Source of the DNA: Sergeia podlipaevii
Lineage: Eukaryota; Euglenozoa; Kinetoplastea; Trypanosomatida; Trypanosomatidae
Direction of reading: 5' to 3'
Length of the DNA stretch: 38,715 bases
NCBI GenBank assembly: GCA_030849805.1
Contig: JASANZ010002045.1
Location: 1-38,715, forward strand
Below are positions 17,101 through 26,400 of this stretch, one piece after another. Positions within the stretch are counted from its first letter, which is position 1, and every line of letters starts with the position of its first letter. Under the pieces are notes generated by a model that ran no database searches, was not told where the DNA came from, and saw only the letters and a program-made list of their open reading frames with translations. Both the position numbers and the translations under genes were made by a program.

Positions 17101-17855
17101 ACGCGCAGGAGTACGGCACGTTCCTAGAACAAGACCATAACGAGCAGTATGGAGAGGATGAGGAAGCCTACTACAAGGAGTACCAGCGCGGTCGCATGTT
17201 CGCTGTGGAAGAAGGCATTGAGGGTCCTGATGGGGAAAGGCGTAGCCTTGCTGAAGAAGCTGAACGCGCGCAGCGACAGCGGCAGCAACAGAGTAGTCAC
17301 CTTGTCACGCAGGGCCGTACGCTCACCAGTATGGTGGATGACCTTATTCGTTCCCGGTCCGCCACGGACCCAAACCTAGCCCATCTGCTGAGTGTGATGG
17401 GGCTGCAAGTAGATCAGCATGGAGTCTCCTCCGTGTCATCCTCCTCTTCGGCAAGGCCTACAGCAACTCGTATTGTTCTTGCAGATGAGCCCGTGGTGAG
17501 TAGCGGGGGAGGAAGGGCTGAGGAGAATTCCACCGTCCGTGCACCAGCAGCCTTGCAGGCACGTCGTAAACGTCGTCGTCGAGAGACAGACGCCGAAACT
17601 GATTACGAATTTGAGCTTGATAGTGTTTCCTCTTCAGAGGAAGAGGAAATAGAAGAAAAGGACTTCATCCTGGGCAACCGTCTCTCGCAGCCGATGATGC
17701 TGATTGATTCTGATGATGACGAGACGACTGAAAGAGAAAGAGAGAAAACAGAGAAGCGGCACGCGAGGCCTGTTGTCCCATTAGTGGTGCGACCAGAGAA
17801 GTACGCCAAGTACCGCCCAGGCAGCTCATCTTCTAATGCAATAGATATCGCTTAG
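14166..17855 (+). CDS. SNF2-family ATPase, ATRX/Rad54-like group
   Basis: A 1229-residue DNA-translocating chromatin remodeller, expected in the nucleus. Motif I reads ILAHTMGLGKT with the catalytic lysine at K291. The LAH before MGLGKT is typical of ATRX/ARIP4/Rad54-like enzymes rather than ISWI or SWI2. Motif II is DEAH at 483-486, motif III LLLTGTPLQN near 507-516. The C-terminal lobe has LLSTKAGGVGVTITAA near 822-837 and motif VI with IGRAYRYGQT (R857, R860). A Ser/Gln/Lys-rich insert with an acidic patch lies between the lobes (about 655-715), as in many SNF2 proteins. The N-terminal 230 residues are acidic and disordered-looking. The C-terminus has polyglutamine, a basic KRRRR-type signal near 1141 and an acidic Ser-rich stretch. 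No cysteine-rich ADD domain is visible, so true ATRX orthology is uncertain. It is not JBP2: no thymidine-hydroxylase part is present. Confidence 0.88.
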   Translation: MWFDINYNGDESSEIDDEEQEAYVVTSDSEKEDRELTVDDVLFNFVPSKRTARSNVSSPTASTATVASPVSAFSVGEDSVKCVGNGMSANREDVEGPGIDDATAAVGKEVVSPAMLAGGSATAMPSLRAAPIPKTLAELRRMGSIEVRGHLERFFSRKEAWEKSFRQVEEQFAASTAADITAANRRTNANGTMPSIDAVTLDRYARLVNISNCDASSAEDRKWDVLLPAALVSTSSGATAVSSEAPHRKQHTLRSHQINGIRFLWSILSEGPVGEVPAVGCILAHTMGLGKTAQVVIFIHLFMATFHSPAHARQLGTLDQQPRSPLSLQQRQQQRQDEEKVSPQQRVLVVVPKSTQPGWLKEFATWSRFFPADKRVIPIVIEDGIRMKQQRVQVFRDWRKNGGVLLIGYEALVRLMQQVETDNALLQQPEKSPFAALGRSSGGGSGGEAALTSRQRAMSFRKDEGVEAYGGADDPFTELVVCDEAHRLKSSHLQVVTALRGLHPLRRLLLTGTPLQNHLQEYWAMVDFAMHKYFDRRRFNDFFVNPIESAANRKASSAEVNMARKKTFTLINEVKHFVQRVDSSPLKAELPRLHEYIVVVPLSLLQRELYQRFIKIVQNAGSERFPFLPAVSYAGKIAAHPQLLFQMKNGKRLLQQQQQQSAISPALAKLQSARGSGSSREGKGKGKASGAVFFDVDDEDEDAVSRVSFSSFSDAVEYEDLFEPPKGGYTPTLEDGTKLHVAMSIVIEAMRRGEKTLLFSLSTTLLDYFELLIAHINVQKRQQMALPRQLRFCRLDGSHSSAHRAAVLSEFDEDDGPDLFLLSTKAGGVGVTITAATRVVLVDTSFNPADDQQAIGRAYRYGQTRPVFVYRVLCQHTLEYSIFQQKLAKEWLFKTVVEEAAMKRDSLQGMHLREIFSLLGRSARALRKSSAASAAQRKDTAVVLAEDAVLAAAVVASGGGAINGASQQQQQQEKPPIVYAQEYGTFLEQDHNEQYGEDEEAYYKEYQRGRMFAVEEGIEGPDGERRSLAEEAERAQRQRQQQSSHLVTQGRTLTSMVDDLIRSRSATDPNLAHLLSVMGLQVDQHGVSSVSSSSSARPTATRIVLADEPVVSSGGGRAEENSTVRAPAALQARRKRRRRETDAETDYEFELDSVSSSEEEEIEEKDFILGNRLSQPMMLIDSDDDETTEREREKTEKRHARPVVPLVVRPEKYAKYRPGSSSSNAIDIA

Positions 17856-18273
17856 GGGTAGAATGCAACAGATATCTCCTTTTCTCTCTCTCTCTCTCTT
17901 CTATTCGATATCATTTTTTTATATATGGAATCACATCTACATACAAAAATGAGAAGTAACAAATTTTTGTATATTTATATAAAAAAAAGAAAAAAAAAAC
18001 GAAGCTAAGTGCGCACCCTTCTATTATCATTATCTGTCTACTTCCTGTGATGCAATCGCTTAGCACCGCTCGAGACTCTATTACTTACTGTGCAATGCAA
18101 AGTATTCACATTTGTGTACTTTTTTTTTGGCTCCCTCCTCCTCCTCCCTCCTCCCTTTCTCTCCTTCGTGTATTTTTATCATTGCTTTTTTACATCAACA
18201 GTAGGGTAACAGAAGGTTTACTGTTTACGCATATTCACATTCCGAAAATAAAGTAAAAAAAAAAAAAAAAGAA
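17856..18273. other. Spacer ATRX-like - zinc finger-2H gene
   Basis: Includes a short CT repeat (about 17881-17900), A-rich runs near 17981-18000, a pyrimidine tract at 18118-18170 and an A run directly before the next ATG. No gene seen. Confidence 0.6.
18118..18201 (+). promoter_or_regulatory. Pyrimidine tract and acceptor for the zinc finger-2H gene
   Basis: A T/C-rich stretch from 18118 to about 18190 is followed by AG at 18200-18201. No ATG occurs before 18274, so the leader would be about 70 bases including the A run. Confidence 0.5.
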
Positions 18274-19716
18274 ATGACGCAAGCTGACTCCTCTCCGTCC
18301 TGTGATGTGCTGCCGAGCCCCACCGAGGCGCAGGTAAACATCATAAAGGTTGCTAAACGCAAGAAGGACGATGTGGCGCGTAAGAAATTGTTCGAAGTGT
18401 ATGGCGACTCTCACACGGCAGGGTCGCAGCACGCACAGCTCTTGAGGCCCGCCCATAAAGCTTGGAAGTGCCCTCAGTGTGGCCACATGTCACGAGATAC
18501 TCGGCACATCTGCGGCAACTGTCTTGCACCAGAGCCGGGCTTTTTGGATGTGAAGAGCAGAAGTAGAAAAGACACGCAACAGCATGCAGCCACCAAACTG
18601 GACCCCAGCAGCAGCGATGGGTTCGTTAAGCTGCTGCGCGTGGGGGAGACTGGTCGGAGCTACCGCATCTACACAGAACCCTTCAAACGACGAAAGGTCA
18701 AGCACGTAGGCCCGCATCCTGCGACGGAGGAGACCGGAGTGGCAGCAATAGCAACAAACGTGGGGTATGATGATGAGCCTGAGTGCTGTCCCGGGGATCC
18801 GGGAGATGTTAGAATGAGAGAAGGTGAGTGCGAGAGTGACGAAGCCGGTGAATGCTATGGCCCTGTTGGCTCAAGGGATGTCAATGAAAGCAGTGGCGCC
18901 AAGGGCGATGGTAAAGAGACAGCGGCGGCCGCAGCAGGACGTGAAGGACAGAAACGCGATGTGCCAGAGACTGCACGCCGCCGCTTCACGCACTTTGTGT
19001 CGATTCCTGTTTGCAAACTCCAGGCGGTTGCTCCTTCCACCAACAAACTTCTGCAGGAGCTACGCGAGTACTGCTTAGCTGAGAAGTCGTCGAGCTCCCA
19101 TCTAGGCCCTGAGCTCGTCACGAAGGCTGAGAAGATGCACATCACGCTGCTTCTTCTCACTCTTGAGAACGCGGAGGATGTTCAGTTTGCGAAGGATCTG
19201 CTTCACACAGCCTTCACGAGCTTGTGGAGTACCGTGAAGGAGCAGGCCATTAAGGAGCTGCACGGCGCTGGCTTTTCCACTTTTAAGAGGCCAATGATAT
19301 CTCTAGGTGGTGGTCTGCGTGTAATGGCGGCAGGCAAAGATAACGATCACTTAGACATTGCCAAGGCCGGTGTTGTGTACATGGCACCACGCGACGCAGA
19401 GTCAGAAATGATCATACGCAGTATTCAGAACACGGTTCATTCATGCTTCAATGAGCTTATTGATGATCCCGCAGAGGCGGAGCGTAGCAAGCGCATCTTG
19501 CACATGACGTTGCTCAACAAAAAATGGGGTTACTCTGCCGCCAAGAGACCTTTCAACGCAACGAAGTTGCTGGATATGTTCAACAGCGCCTCCATTGGTG
19601 CTGGGGAATCCAGCGATGAACCGTTTGAACTTCAGTTCATTGAGCTGAACCGTATGTCCAGTGGCAGGGCAGATACGGATGGCGGGTACATCGTTGAAGC
19701 GACGGCAATGCTTTAA
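18274..19716 (+). CDS. RanBP2-type zinc finger fused to a 2H phosphoesterase domain (AKAP7-like)
   Basis: This 480-residue protein joins an RNA/protein-binding finger to an RNA-end-processing fold. The finger is W64-K-C66-x2-C69-x10-C80-x2-C83, the RanBP2/ZRANB spacing; the usual Asn four residues after the second Cys is Ser here. Residues about 90-245 are charged and low in complexity. The C-terminal part (about 248-480) has two HxT motifs: MHITLLL with H289 and T291, and LHMTLLN with H410 and T412. These are the paired active-site signatures of 2H phosphoesterases, and the sequence around the first (THFVSIPV, then ELVTKAEKMHITLLLL) resembles the AKAP7/ASCC1 group. Both catalytic pairs are intact, so activity on 2',5' or cyclic phosphate RNA ends is plausible but inferred. 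Substrate and location are unknown. Confidence 0.85.
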   Translation: MTQADSSPSCDVLPSPTEAQVNIIKVAKRKKDDVARKKLFEVYGDSHTAGSQHAQLLRPAHKAWKCPQCGHMSRDTRHICGNCLAPEPGFLDVKSRSRKDTQQHAATKLDPSSSDGFVKLLRVGETGRSYRIYTEPFKRRKVKHVGPHPATEETGVAAIATNVGYDDEPECCPGDPGDVRMREGECESDEAGECYGPVGSRDVNESSGAKGDGKETAAAAAGREGQKRDVPETARRRFTHFVSIPVCKLQAVAPSTNKLLQELREYCLAEKSSSSHLGPELVTKAEKMHITLLLLTLENAEDVQFAKDLLHTAFTSLWSTVKEQAIKELHGAGFSTFKRPMISLGGGLRVMAAGKDNDHLDIAKAGVVYMAPRDAESEMIIRSIQNTVHSCFNELIDDPAEAERSKRILHMTLLNKKWGYSAAKRPFNATKLLDMFNSASIGAGESSDEPFELQFIELNRMSSGRADTDGGYIVEATAML

Positions 19717-20020
19717 GGATCATTGTGCACATATGCCGTTGATAATATTGCTCTTTTATATGCACGTGTGGCTTTCAATATTGGGACTCAAAATGTTGCA
19801 GGTCATCTTTTATTGAATATTTGTACCGATATTATTCCCCTTTTTTGTTGTTGCTGTTGTTCTCTGTATGTGAGAAGCGAAGCATACTCTGTTTTGCTTA
19901 CTGGCGCATATCATGCTCGTCACATTTCATTTCGATTGACTCCCTCTCTTGTCTCTATAATTTCTCTCTTATTGTAATTGTTTATTTCTTTTCAAAAGGG
20001 TGTATAGAATACGTTCATAC

Positions 20021-20041
20021 CTTTCTCATTTTTTTTTTTAG
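20021..20041 (+). promoter_or_regulatory. Pyrimidine tract and likely acceptor for the TRAPPC10-like gene
   Basis: A T-rich tract ends in AG at 20040-20041. Alternatives are AGs at 20222-20223 and 20233-20234 after a second tract, and 20428-20429 after a third. All give 20433 as first ATG; the last would leave a leader of only three bases. Confidence 0.4.
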
Positions 20042-20145
20042 GTTCAACACTATCATTATCCTGTATTGCCTCTTGTTTGAGTGGTTTGCTATTTTAGAGG
20101 GTAAGTACGACGGACCAGCCATACCGCAAACATTCTACGCTTTTG

Positions 20146-20147
<2 letters not shown>

Positions 20148-20178
<31 letters not shown>
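20148..20178. repeat. TTA trinucleotide microsatellite, about 10 units
   Basis: An uninterrupted TTA run lies in the probable 5' leader or spacer of the TRAPPC10-like gene. Confidence 0.9.
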
Positions 20179-20432
20179 CATCATTTAATCTAGTTTCTGT
20201 GACTGCCTTCTATATATTTTTAGTTTTTCTCAGCACCGGGGCCAGCAAGTGTCGGCAAGCAATTGCAGATCTTCATTAAGCACAACTACTTCAGATACTT
20301 TTCCAGCACCCTTTTGGTTATACAAGAGAATACGTGTGGAAAGATATCTCGGGTGCCTCTTGCATCATCACTTTTCTTTCTTTTTTTTTTTGTTGCATAT
20401 ATACATACATTTTTTTACGCTTTGACAAGCTT

Positions 20433-23400
20433 ATGCTCTACTCGCCTGGATTGCTCCGTACTGTTGCTTCGCGGAAGGCGGCACACACCGCTTCCTCTTC
20501 AACGCAAAGGCAACAGGGACAAAAAGAGAGGAGGGGGTCCGTAGGGGCGGAAACTAGCTCTCCTCACTATGTGCCGCGTGGTATGCAGGGACAGCATACA
20601 CGAAGCATGTTTAGCTCAGCCAAACACGAAAGCGACTTCAGTGATAGCGAGACCGATAGCGACTTTAGGGTTGACGCACAACGTGACCAAAGTGGAAGTG
20701 GTGCTATTGGCGCTAAAGGTGATGGGAAGGAACCGCAGTCCTCACCCCAACAGCTGCAAGACCGCATCCACCACACCTTCATGCTACCTCCTCCGCTCAT
20801 TGTCTGTCTAGTGCGTCACGTAGACAAGAACTTTCAGCAAGTAGCCACCCCCGCATGTGTAGAGAAGTGCGTACAAGAGCTGCAGAGGTACTTTGAAAAA
20901 CCAATTCCTACTGAATCCATTTGTGGTGGCACCGGTGGCACGCTCGTCATTGGTAGAGGCAGCAATGTAACAACCGCGCCAGCAGCAACGGTGTCACCTG
21001 TCTGCTTTCCAGGCAGTTGTATCTCTTTTCAGTTAGGCAAGTCGTTGAATGTGTACTCCACCAATGGCGCTGCGATCTTAAATATATTCCTTTATTCTGT
21101 AGATGAGCCCGTCTCTAAGCCGCGAGCGTTGGCTCACATTGCGAAAGAGTGGCGCGATGAGCTTGCCAAGACGGGCAGTGAGAACAGCTGCCTTATTCTC
21201 TTGTATCAGAGGGACCTCGTCGCGGCGGCTGAGATGTCTCAAGCCATCCAAGATGGTGAGAAGTCTGTGGAGACAACACTCCCGCGGCAGTCTGCTGTGA
21301 GTGCGGCGGCGGTCAAGCTGGAGCAGTACTTCACTGAGCTCAAGGCTCTCAAATTTACTGCACAGGAGATGTGCGCGTACTTGCCCAACGAAGCGCCAAT
21401 GCGTGTGATGGAGCGACTTCGAGCCGGATGCGAGGAGCGGACAAGAAAAATCAAGGACGTATACAGAGAGTACTTGGCAAAAAAGCGGGTAATACCACTG
21501 GACCCAAGACAGCGATTTTGCTCTTCCCCGTCACCAGAAAGTGAGGCGGTTCCCCCGGCATCGTCTTCTCAAGCGTGGAGCATTCAGCAGCTGTGGCGCC
21601 ACGGCTATGATCTCTGCCTACACTACCTGCACTTTGGGCAACTAGAAGCTGCGCGCGATATCTTTGAGGAACTTTACCTCGAATACTACAACAACTCTGA
21701 CGACTACGCGTTCGTCACGAGCCCCTACACGCTACAGAGGTTAGGGCAGGTGAGCGGCCTGTTTGAACCTCGTGGTCGACCTGGATGCGAGCTGCTTCCT
21801 TCTGGCTACCCGCGAGCCCTTGGGCAAGGGCCGGAACTAGTGGACGGACTGCTGTACATCGCCTCCTGCGAGATCGCCAGTGACCTTCTACTCGACCGCC
21901 ACGATGCTGCCCGCAGACGCTACGACACGTTTATCGAGTTGTGCACAGAGAAGTTTGAAGAGCTCGCGCCAGAGGTAGCACCACGCGTGTATCAGCACTT
22001 TTTCCTACTGCAGTGTGCTCTATCGGGCCTACGCACCTTCTGGCCGTCCTATGGGCTTTGTAAGCCTTTTTTTATGCCCCCGCAGCTGTCCACTGGCAGT
22101 GGTGGGATGGATTGTGAAGCTGCCCGTGATGCCGAAGCAGATAAAAACAAAGGAGGTAGGGCTGTTTTTCCATTGGACGCGCCGGTGGTGGGCGATGAGG
22201 CGCAAGGTATAGAGGTGTCGCCACCACTTTCTCTAGAAGGAGGCGGTGCATTAGGCAAGGGGAGAGATGAAGAAGTAGCAGTGTCCAACCAGTCCATGAG
22301 CGCGCCGGTAGCCTCGTCTTCCGCCGCATTTCACTTTTCTATGATATGTCCACCGGAGAACAATGTGCCACAAAGCACCATCGTCGCCACTTCTCAACAG
22401 ATAGACAGAGAAGTGAGTGGCACCAGTATCAGCTGTGAAGCGGAGCGCGATCGGATTGTGCCTCCCTGGAGCGAGAGCGTTGACCTCGACCCTTGTGCAT
22501 CTGAGGAAAACGCACGTGATCAGCAATATGACTTCGTCGATGATTTTGTTCAGCAGCAGCAGTATCAAGAAGAAGACGATGACCATGACGGGCAGCAGGA
22601 TACCCTCCAGGCTCTCTCACGTGCTGTGATCTCTCTTGTTCGCATGGCACAAGCCACAGGGCTTATCCCAGTTCACTCACGACCCATCAAGATGTGTCCC
22701 CATGGCTACGTAAGCGACAGAGAGAGCATTATCATCAGTAATGCGCCAGCCCAGCTTCAGAAGAGAGTAGAGAGTCTGCGGGCGTACTGCGCGGAGCTCT
22801 CCTCTCTAGCCAACAACGCCAGGGACTCTCTAGTGTGGCTACTTATGGCACTTGGGTACACAAAAACATCCGCCGTGCTGCGCGCTGCAGAGAGAAAGAA
22901 GAAGGAAGAGGAGGAGGAGCAACATCAGAGGCAGCAGAGCCAGAGCCAACAGGAGTCCCTCCCCTCAGGTGCAGTTGAGTTTTTTCAGCACAGCGCCGAG
23001 CTTGCCAGCGCCGCGAGTGCACTGCGCTTCTGGAGGCTTCTCACCTCTATGACTGCCGCAGCGCTGCGTGTGGCACGGCAGCGAAGGCGCGAGTTCAACT
23101 TATACACCCGAGTCGCGCTCACGTATTTGCAAGATGATCCCGGCACTGCTGCCAGACTTTCCGCCCGTAAGCTCATTCCCTTCTCAAGAGTGCATGGCTG
23201 GTGGCACTTGGAGCTTTTTACTTGCCGGCTCTATGTGGAGAGTATAGACCGTCTGATCCACCAGCACGTGACTCCAGTGGAGAAGGGTGACACAGGCAGA
23301 GATGAAGGCAAGGGGGGCATGACGTGGTACAATAGCAAAACCTGGAGAAAAGTTTTTGAAAACGAAGGATCCTATAAGCTGTACAAGGAGTGCATTCTCT

Positions 23401-26400
23401 TCATCATTGGATCTGGATATAGAGAGTGCGACCCATATGATCACACGCATAAGCTACCTGGCGCCAGTAATGTTGGCTGTGTCGTTGGCACACTTGATGA
23501 TGACTACGTATTCGCACACAAGAGTCAAGAAGACTGGTGGGCAGAGATGGCAAGAGTGGATAAGTGTGTAGTACCACTGTTGTTTTCAGGCAAGCCTGTT
23601 GAAATGCCAATGGACTTTCTGCTGCGGCATCCGCGACTTCAGGCAAAGCTTGGTGGGCTACATTCGGAGGCAACAGACTTCTCTCAGCCCTCTGCATCTA
23701 CCAATACTGAAGCAGACACAGGTGGGCGATGTTACTCCTCTATGGAAACTGCTAGGATGCCGTTGCGCGTGCACCTTGATGAAACCGTAGCCCTGCGTTT
23801 CACTGCTGAGTGCCCCATCAGCATAATCTCTCCCTTTCAGCGAGACGGTGTCATACGGGCTCAGCATGGGGGGACGTCAGATCAAGGCTCAGCCTTGCAT
23901 GTGTCACTACTTCTTGAATCTCACAAGGACTGGGAGGACGAGATGGAGCCCACGCACGTTGTGACTCTCATCTCTCCAGCTGAGCTCACATATGATGCAA
24001 GCAGTCAGTCCTTAGCTGTTTCTTTTATTTTTAAGGCATGTCACGCTGGCATGTACCGCATGCGCTGCATACAGTTCCGCATAGGGGCGACGCTTCTCTC
24101 ACACTACCCGCTGCCTCTCCTTTCCCCGGAGGAAGCCGCTGAGGCAGAATCTTTTCTGGTGATGTACGGCAACCCCACTTGCTCTAGCAGCGCTGCCGCG
24201 AGCCCGCTCTCCACAATGTACCACAAAAGCAACGTTCCCTGCAGTAGTGCAGGGGAGAATGCAAGGCATTTAGAATGCGGCCGCATGCTGTTCTGTGTAC
24301 CGGAGCCCAACAGCGGTATTCACCTCTCCGTGAGCCTTCCCCCCGTGGAGCACTGTTTTGCGGATGCCGTCACCTACTTTACACTTAACGTTGCCATGGA
24401 GACACCGCTGTCGGCCACCATGATTGACGCCTTCAGGCCGAGACAGGAGATTGGCGTCGTGTCACCCTCATCTGCGACACCCACCACCGGTAGTACAGCC
24501 CCTAAAGGGGGTGAGACAAGCACGGGGGAGAGGAACAAGAGCAAGAAGGACGACGCGCGGTACAGCTCCAGCATGTGCATCTTTGAGGCGAGCGACATGG
24601 TCACCACAGCGATGGGCACATCATCCGCTTCACTCTCACAGACACCCGTCATGGGTGCCCTCGGGCTGCCGGGTGCCTCTCTCACTCACATGGACATGTG
24701 TAATGTGTCCATGGGTGGGTTTACACCGCTAGACTCATCTGTCTTGGCTTTTGTTTTGGTGACACCGCTGCGTACGCGGGAGCTAGGGCGTGGTGCGTCG
24801 CCATCTATGTTGGCTGCTGCCTCGACTGGGGCTCAGTCTCAGCGCCACCGCCGAGCAGCTGGTGAACGAATCAACGGCAGCAGCTTCGGTAACACCAGCT
24901 TTACTATGAACACACTCATGCGAAATTCCATGATGCAGCGTCGGCTTCTGGCGTCCTCGGCGACAGGGCAAGCTCTCTCTGGCTTTGCAGCTGGCGTTGC
25001 GGGGGAGAGCGAGCTATACAAGGGCTCTTCCTCTTCACAAGCATACAGTGAAAGTGTCTCTGTGGAGTACGCTGGTGTGGGCATAGCGCGTGCAGGCTCT
25101 TTTGCTCCTGCAGTTGAAACGAGTTCAGGGACGAGAGTGAGTCCTCGTAGAAGTTGCGAAAAGGCATCCCCCAATACTTTTGCCCCACTCTCTCTTGACT
25201 TGAAGACAACGCTCGCTTCTATGGCACCACTCGCACATGCTCAACTGCCATCTAAGAGACCGCGCATTGCGGCTGACGATGAAGTGGTAAATGCAAAGCA
25301 GCAGCTGCAGTTACCGGGATTAGAAAAAGTTGACTCACTCACTTCCACAACAAATACAGTTCTCAGCGTCATGGATGGAGAAGCACCAGTGTCCGTCGCG
25401 ACTGTATCCTCCACCGCAGTCCCTCCAGAGTCTCGGCAGCTCACAGCAGTGCCCACAGACGCAGCGCAGTACTCGCTGCTGTCTGATGGAGGCGCGCAAG
25501 CATACCCAACGCCGCTTTCTCAGCTTCTACCACCTCCTGATTCGGTGAGTAGCTCTATCTCTGCTGCGCGCGCTGGTGGCGCTGGAGCTGCGGAGTACTG
25601 TCCGTCTCCGCACGGGGGCACTACGATAGATGAAGTGCACATGCGCGCCACTCTCGTGGAAGACCGGACTGCGCCATCCACATCAGCGCGTACCATAATT
25701 CCCATGAATGAAACAGGAGCCATGTGGAACCTTCCCGCCCCGGTGGTGGCCGTGCCCCCAGAGGGAGAGTCGAGCAGTCAGCAGGCACCGCCTTCCTTGA
25801 ACATGCACGGTGCTATATCTCTTTTCCCTCGGAAGGAATGCCGCTTTCAGCTTCAGCTTGCCAACCCCGGTACTACCTCGGCAGCAGCGGCCCCAGCGTT
25901 AGGCACAAAGATAGTCTCGGTCAACAACGGGGAAGGGGATGTGGCGATGGCCTCTGTGAAGGACATGCGCGTGCAGCTTCCTCTTCTACCGCTATTTCTC
26001 AGTAACGGCGGCTCTGCTGCTTCTTCTACTTTGCAGCAGCAACAACAACAACAACAGCTGCAAGAACCCTCGAAGGTATCGTTTACCTGCATGAGAGGAC
26101 GGGAGTCCTGTACCACCAGCGTTACCGTGGTGCTCCCATTCAGCTCAGCCATGTCGATCGAATACGCTTTCAAGCACTTTCAGGGCCGTGTGTACTGTCT
26201 GGTGAAGATGCGCAACACACTGAAGCACACCTCACTGTGGATGCGTGGTGCCATGCTGCACTTACTTGACAGCTATAGTGGTGATGGTGGGGTCACAGAA
26301 CGCGCGCAGCAGGTCGCTAGTGCGGCGCATTTTCCATCTCAGCTCAATGAGCAGCAGCAGCGAGGCGCATATGACGTTGTGCGGGTGAGTGAGGTGTACG

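Larger units (their letters stand above)
19717..20432. other. Spacer zinc finger-2H - TRAPPC10-like gene
   Basis: 716 bases with T-rich tracts at 20021-20039, 20193-20232 and 20369-20391 and a TTA repeat at 20148-20178. There is no ATG from 20041 to 20433. Two + strand frames here (19821-20279 and the upstream extension of the next gene) are translated simple sequence. Confidence 0.6.

Noticed and set aside
14166..17855. Identity as JBP2, the SNF2-containing base J enzyme of kinetoplastids
   Set aside because: No dioxygenase-type N-terminal domain is present and motif I is ATRX/Rad54-like.
19821..20279. A 152-codon + strand frame in the spacer before the TRAPPC10-like gene
   Set aside because: Composed of Phe/Leu/Ile from T-rich and TTA-repeat sequence.
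20334..20432. Hydrophobic, membrane-like N-terminus in frame with the TRAPPC10-like protein
   Set aside because: It begins at GTG and is a translation of the T-rich tract ahead of the gene; the first ATG is 20433.
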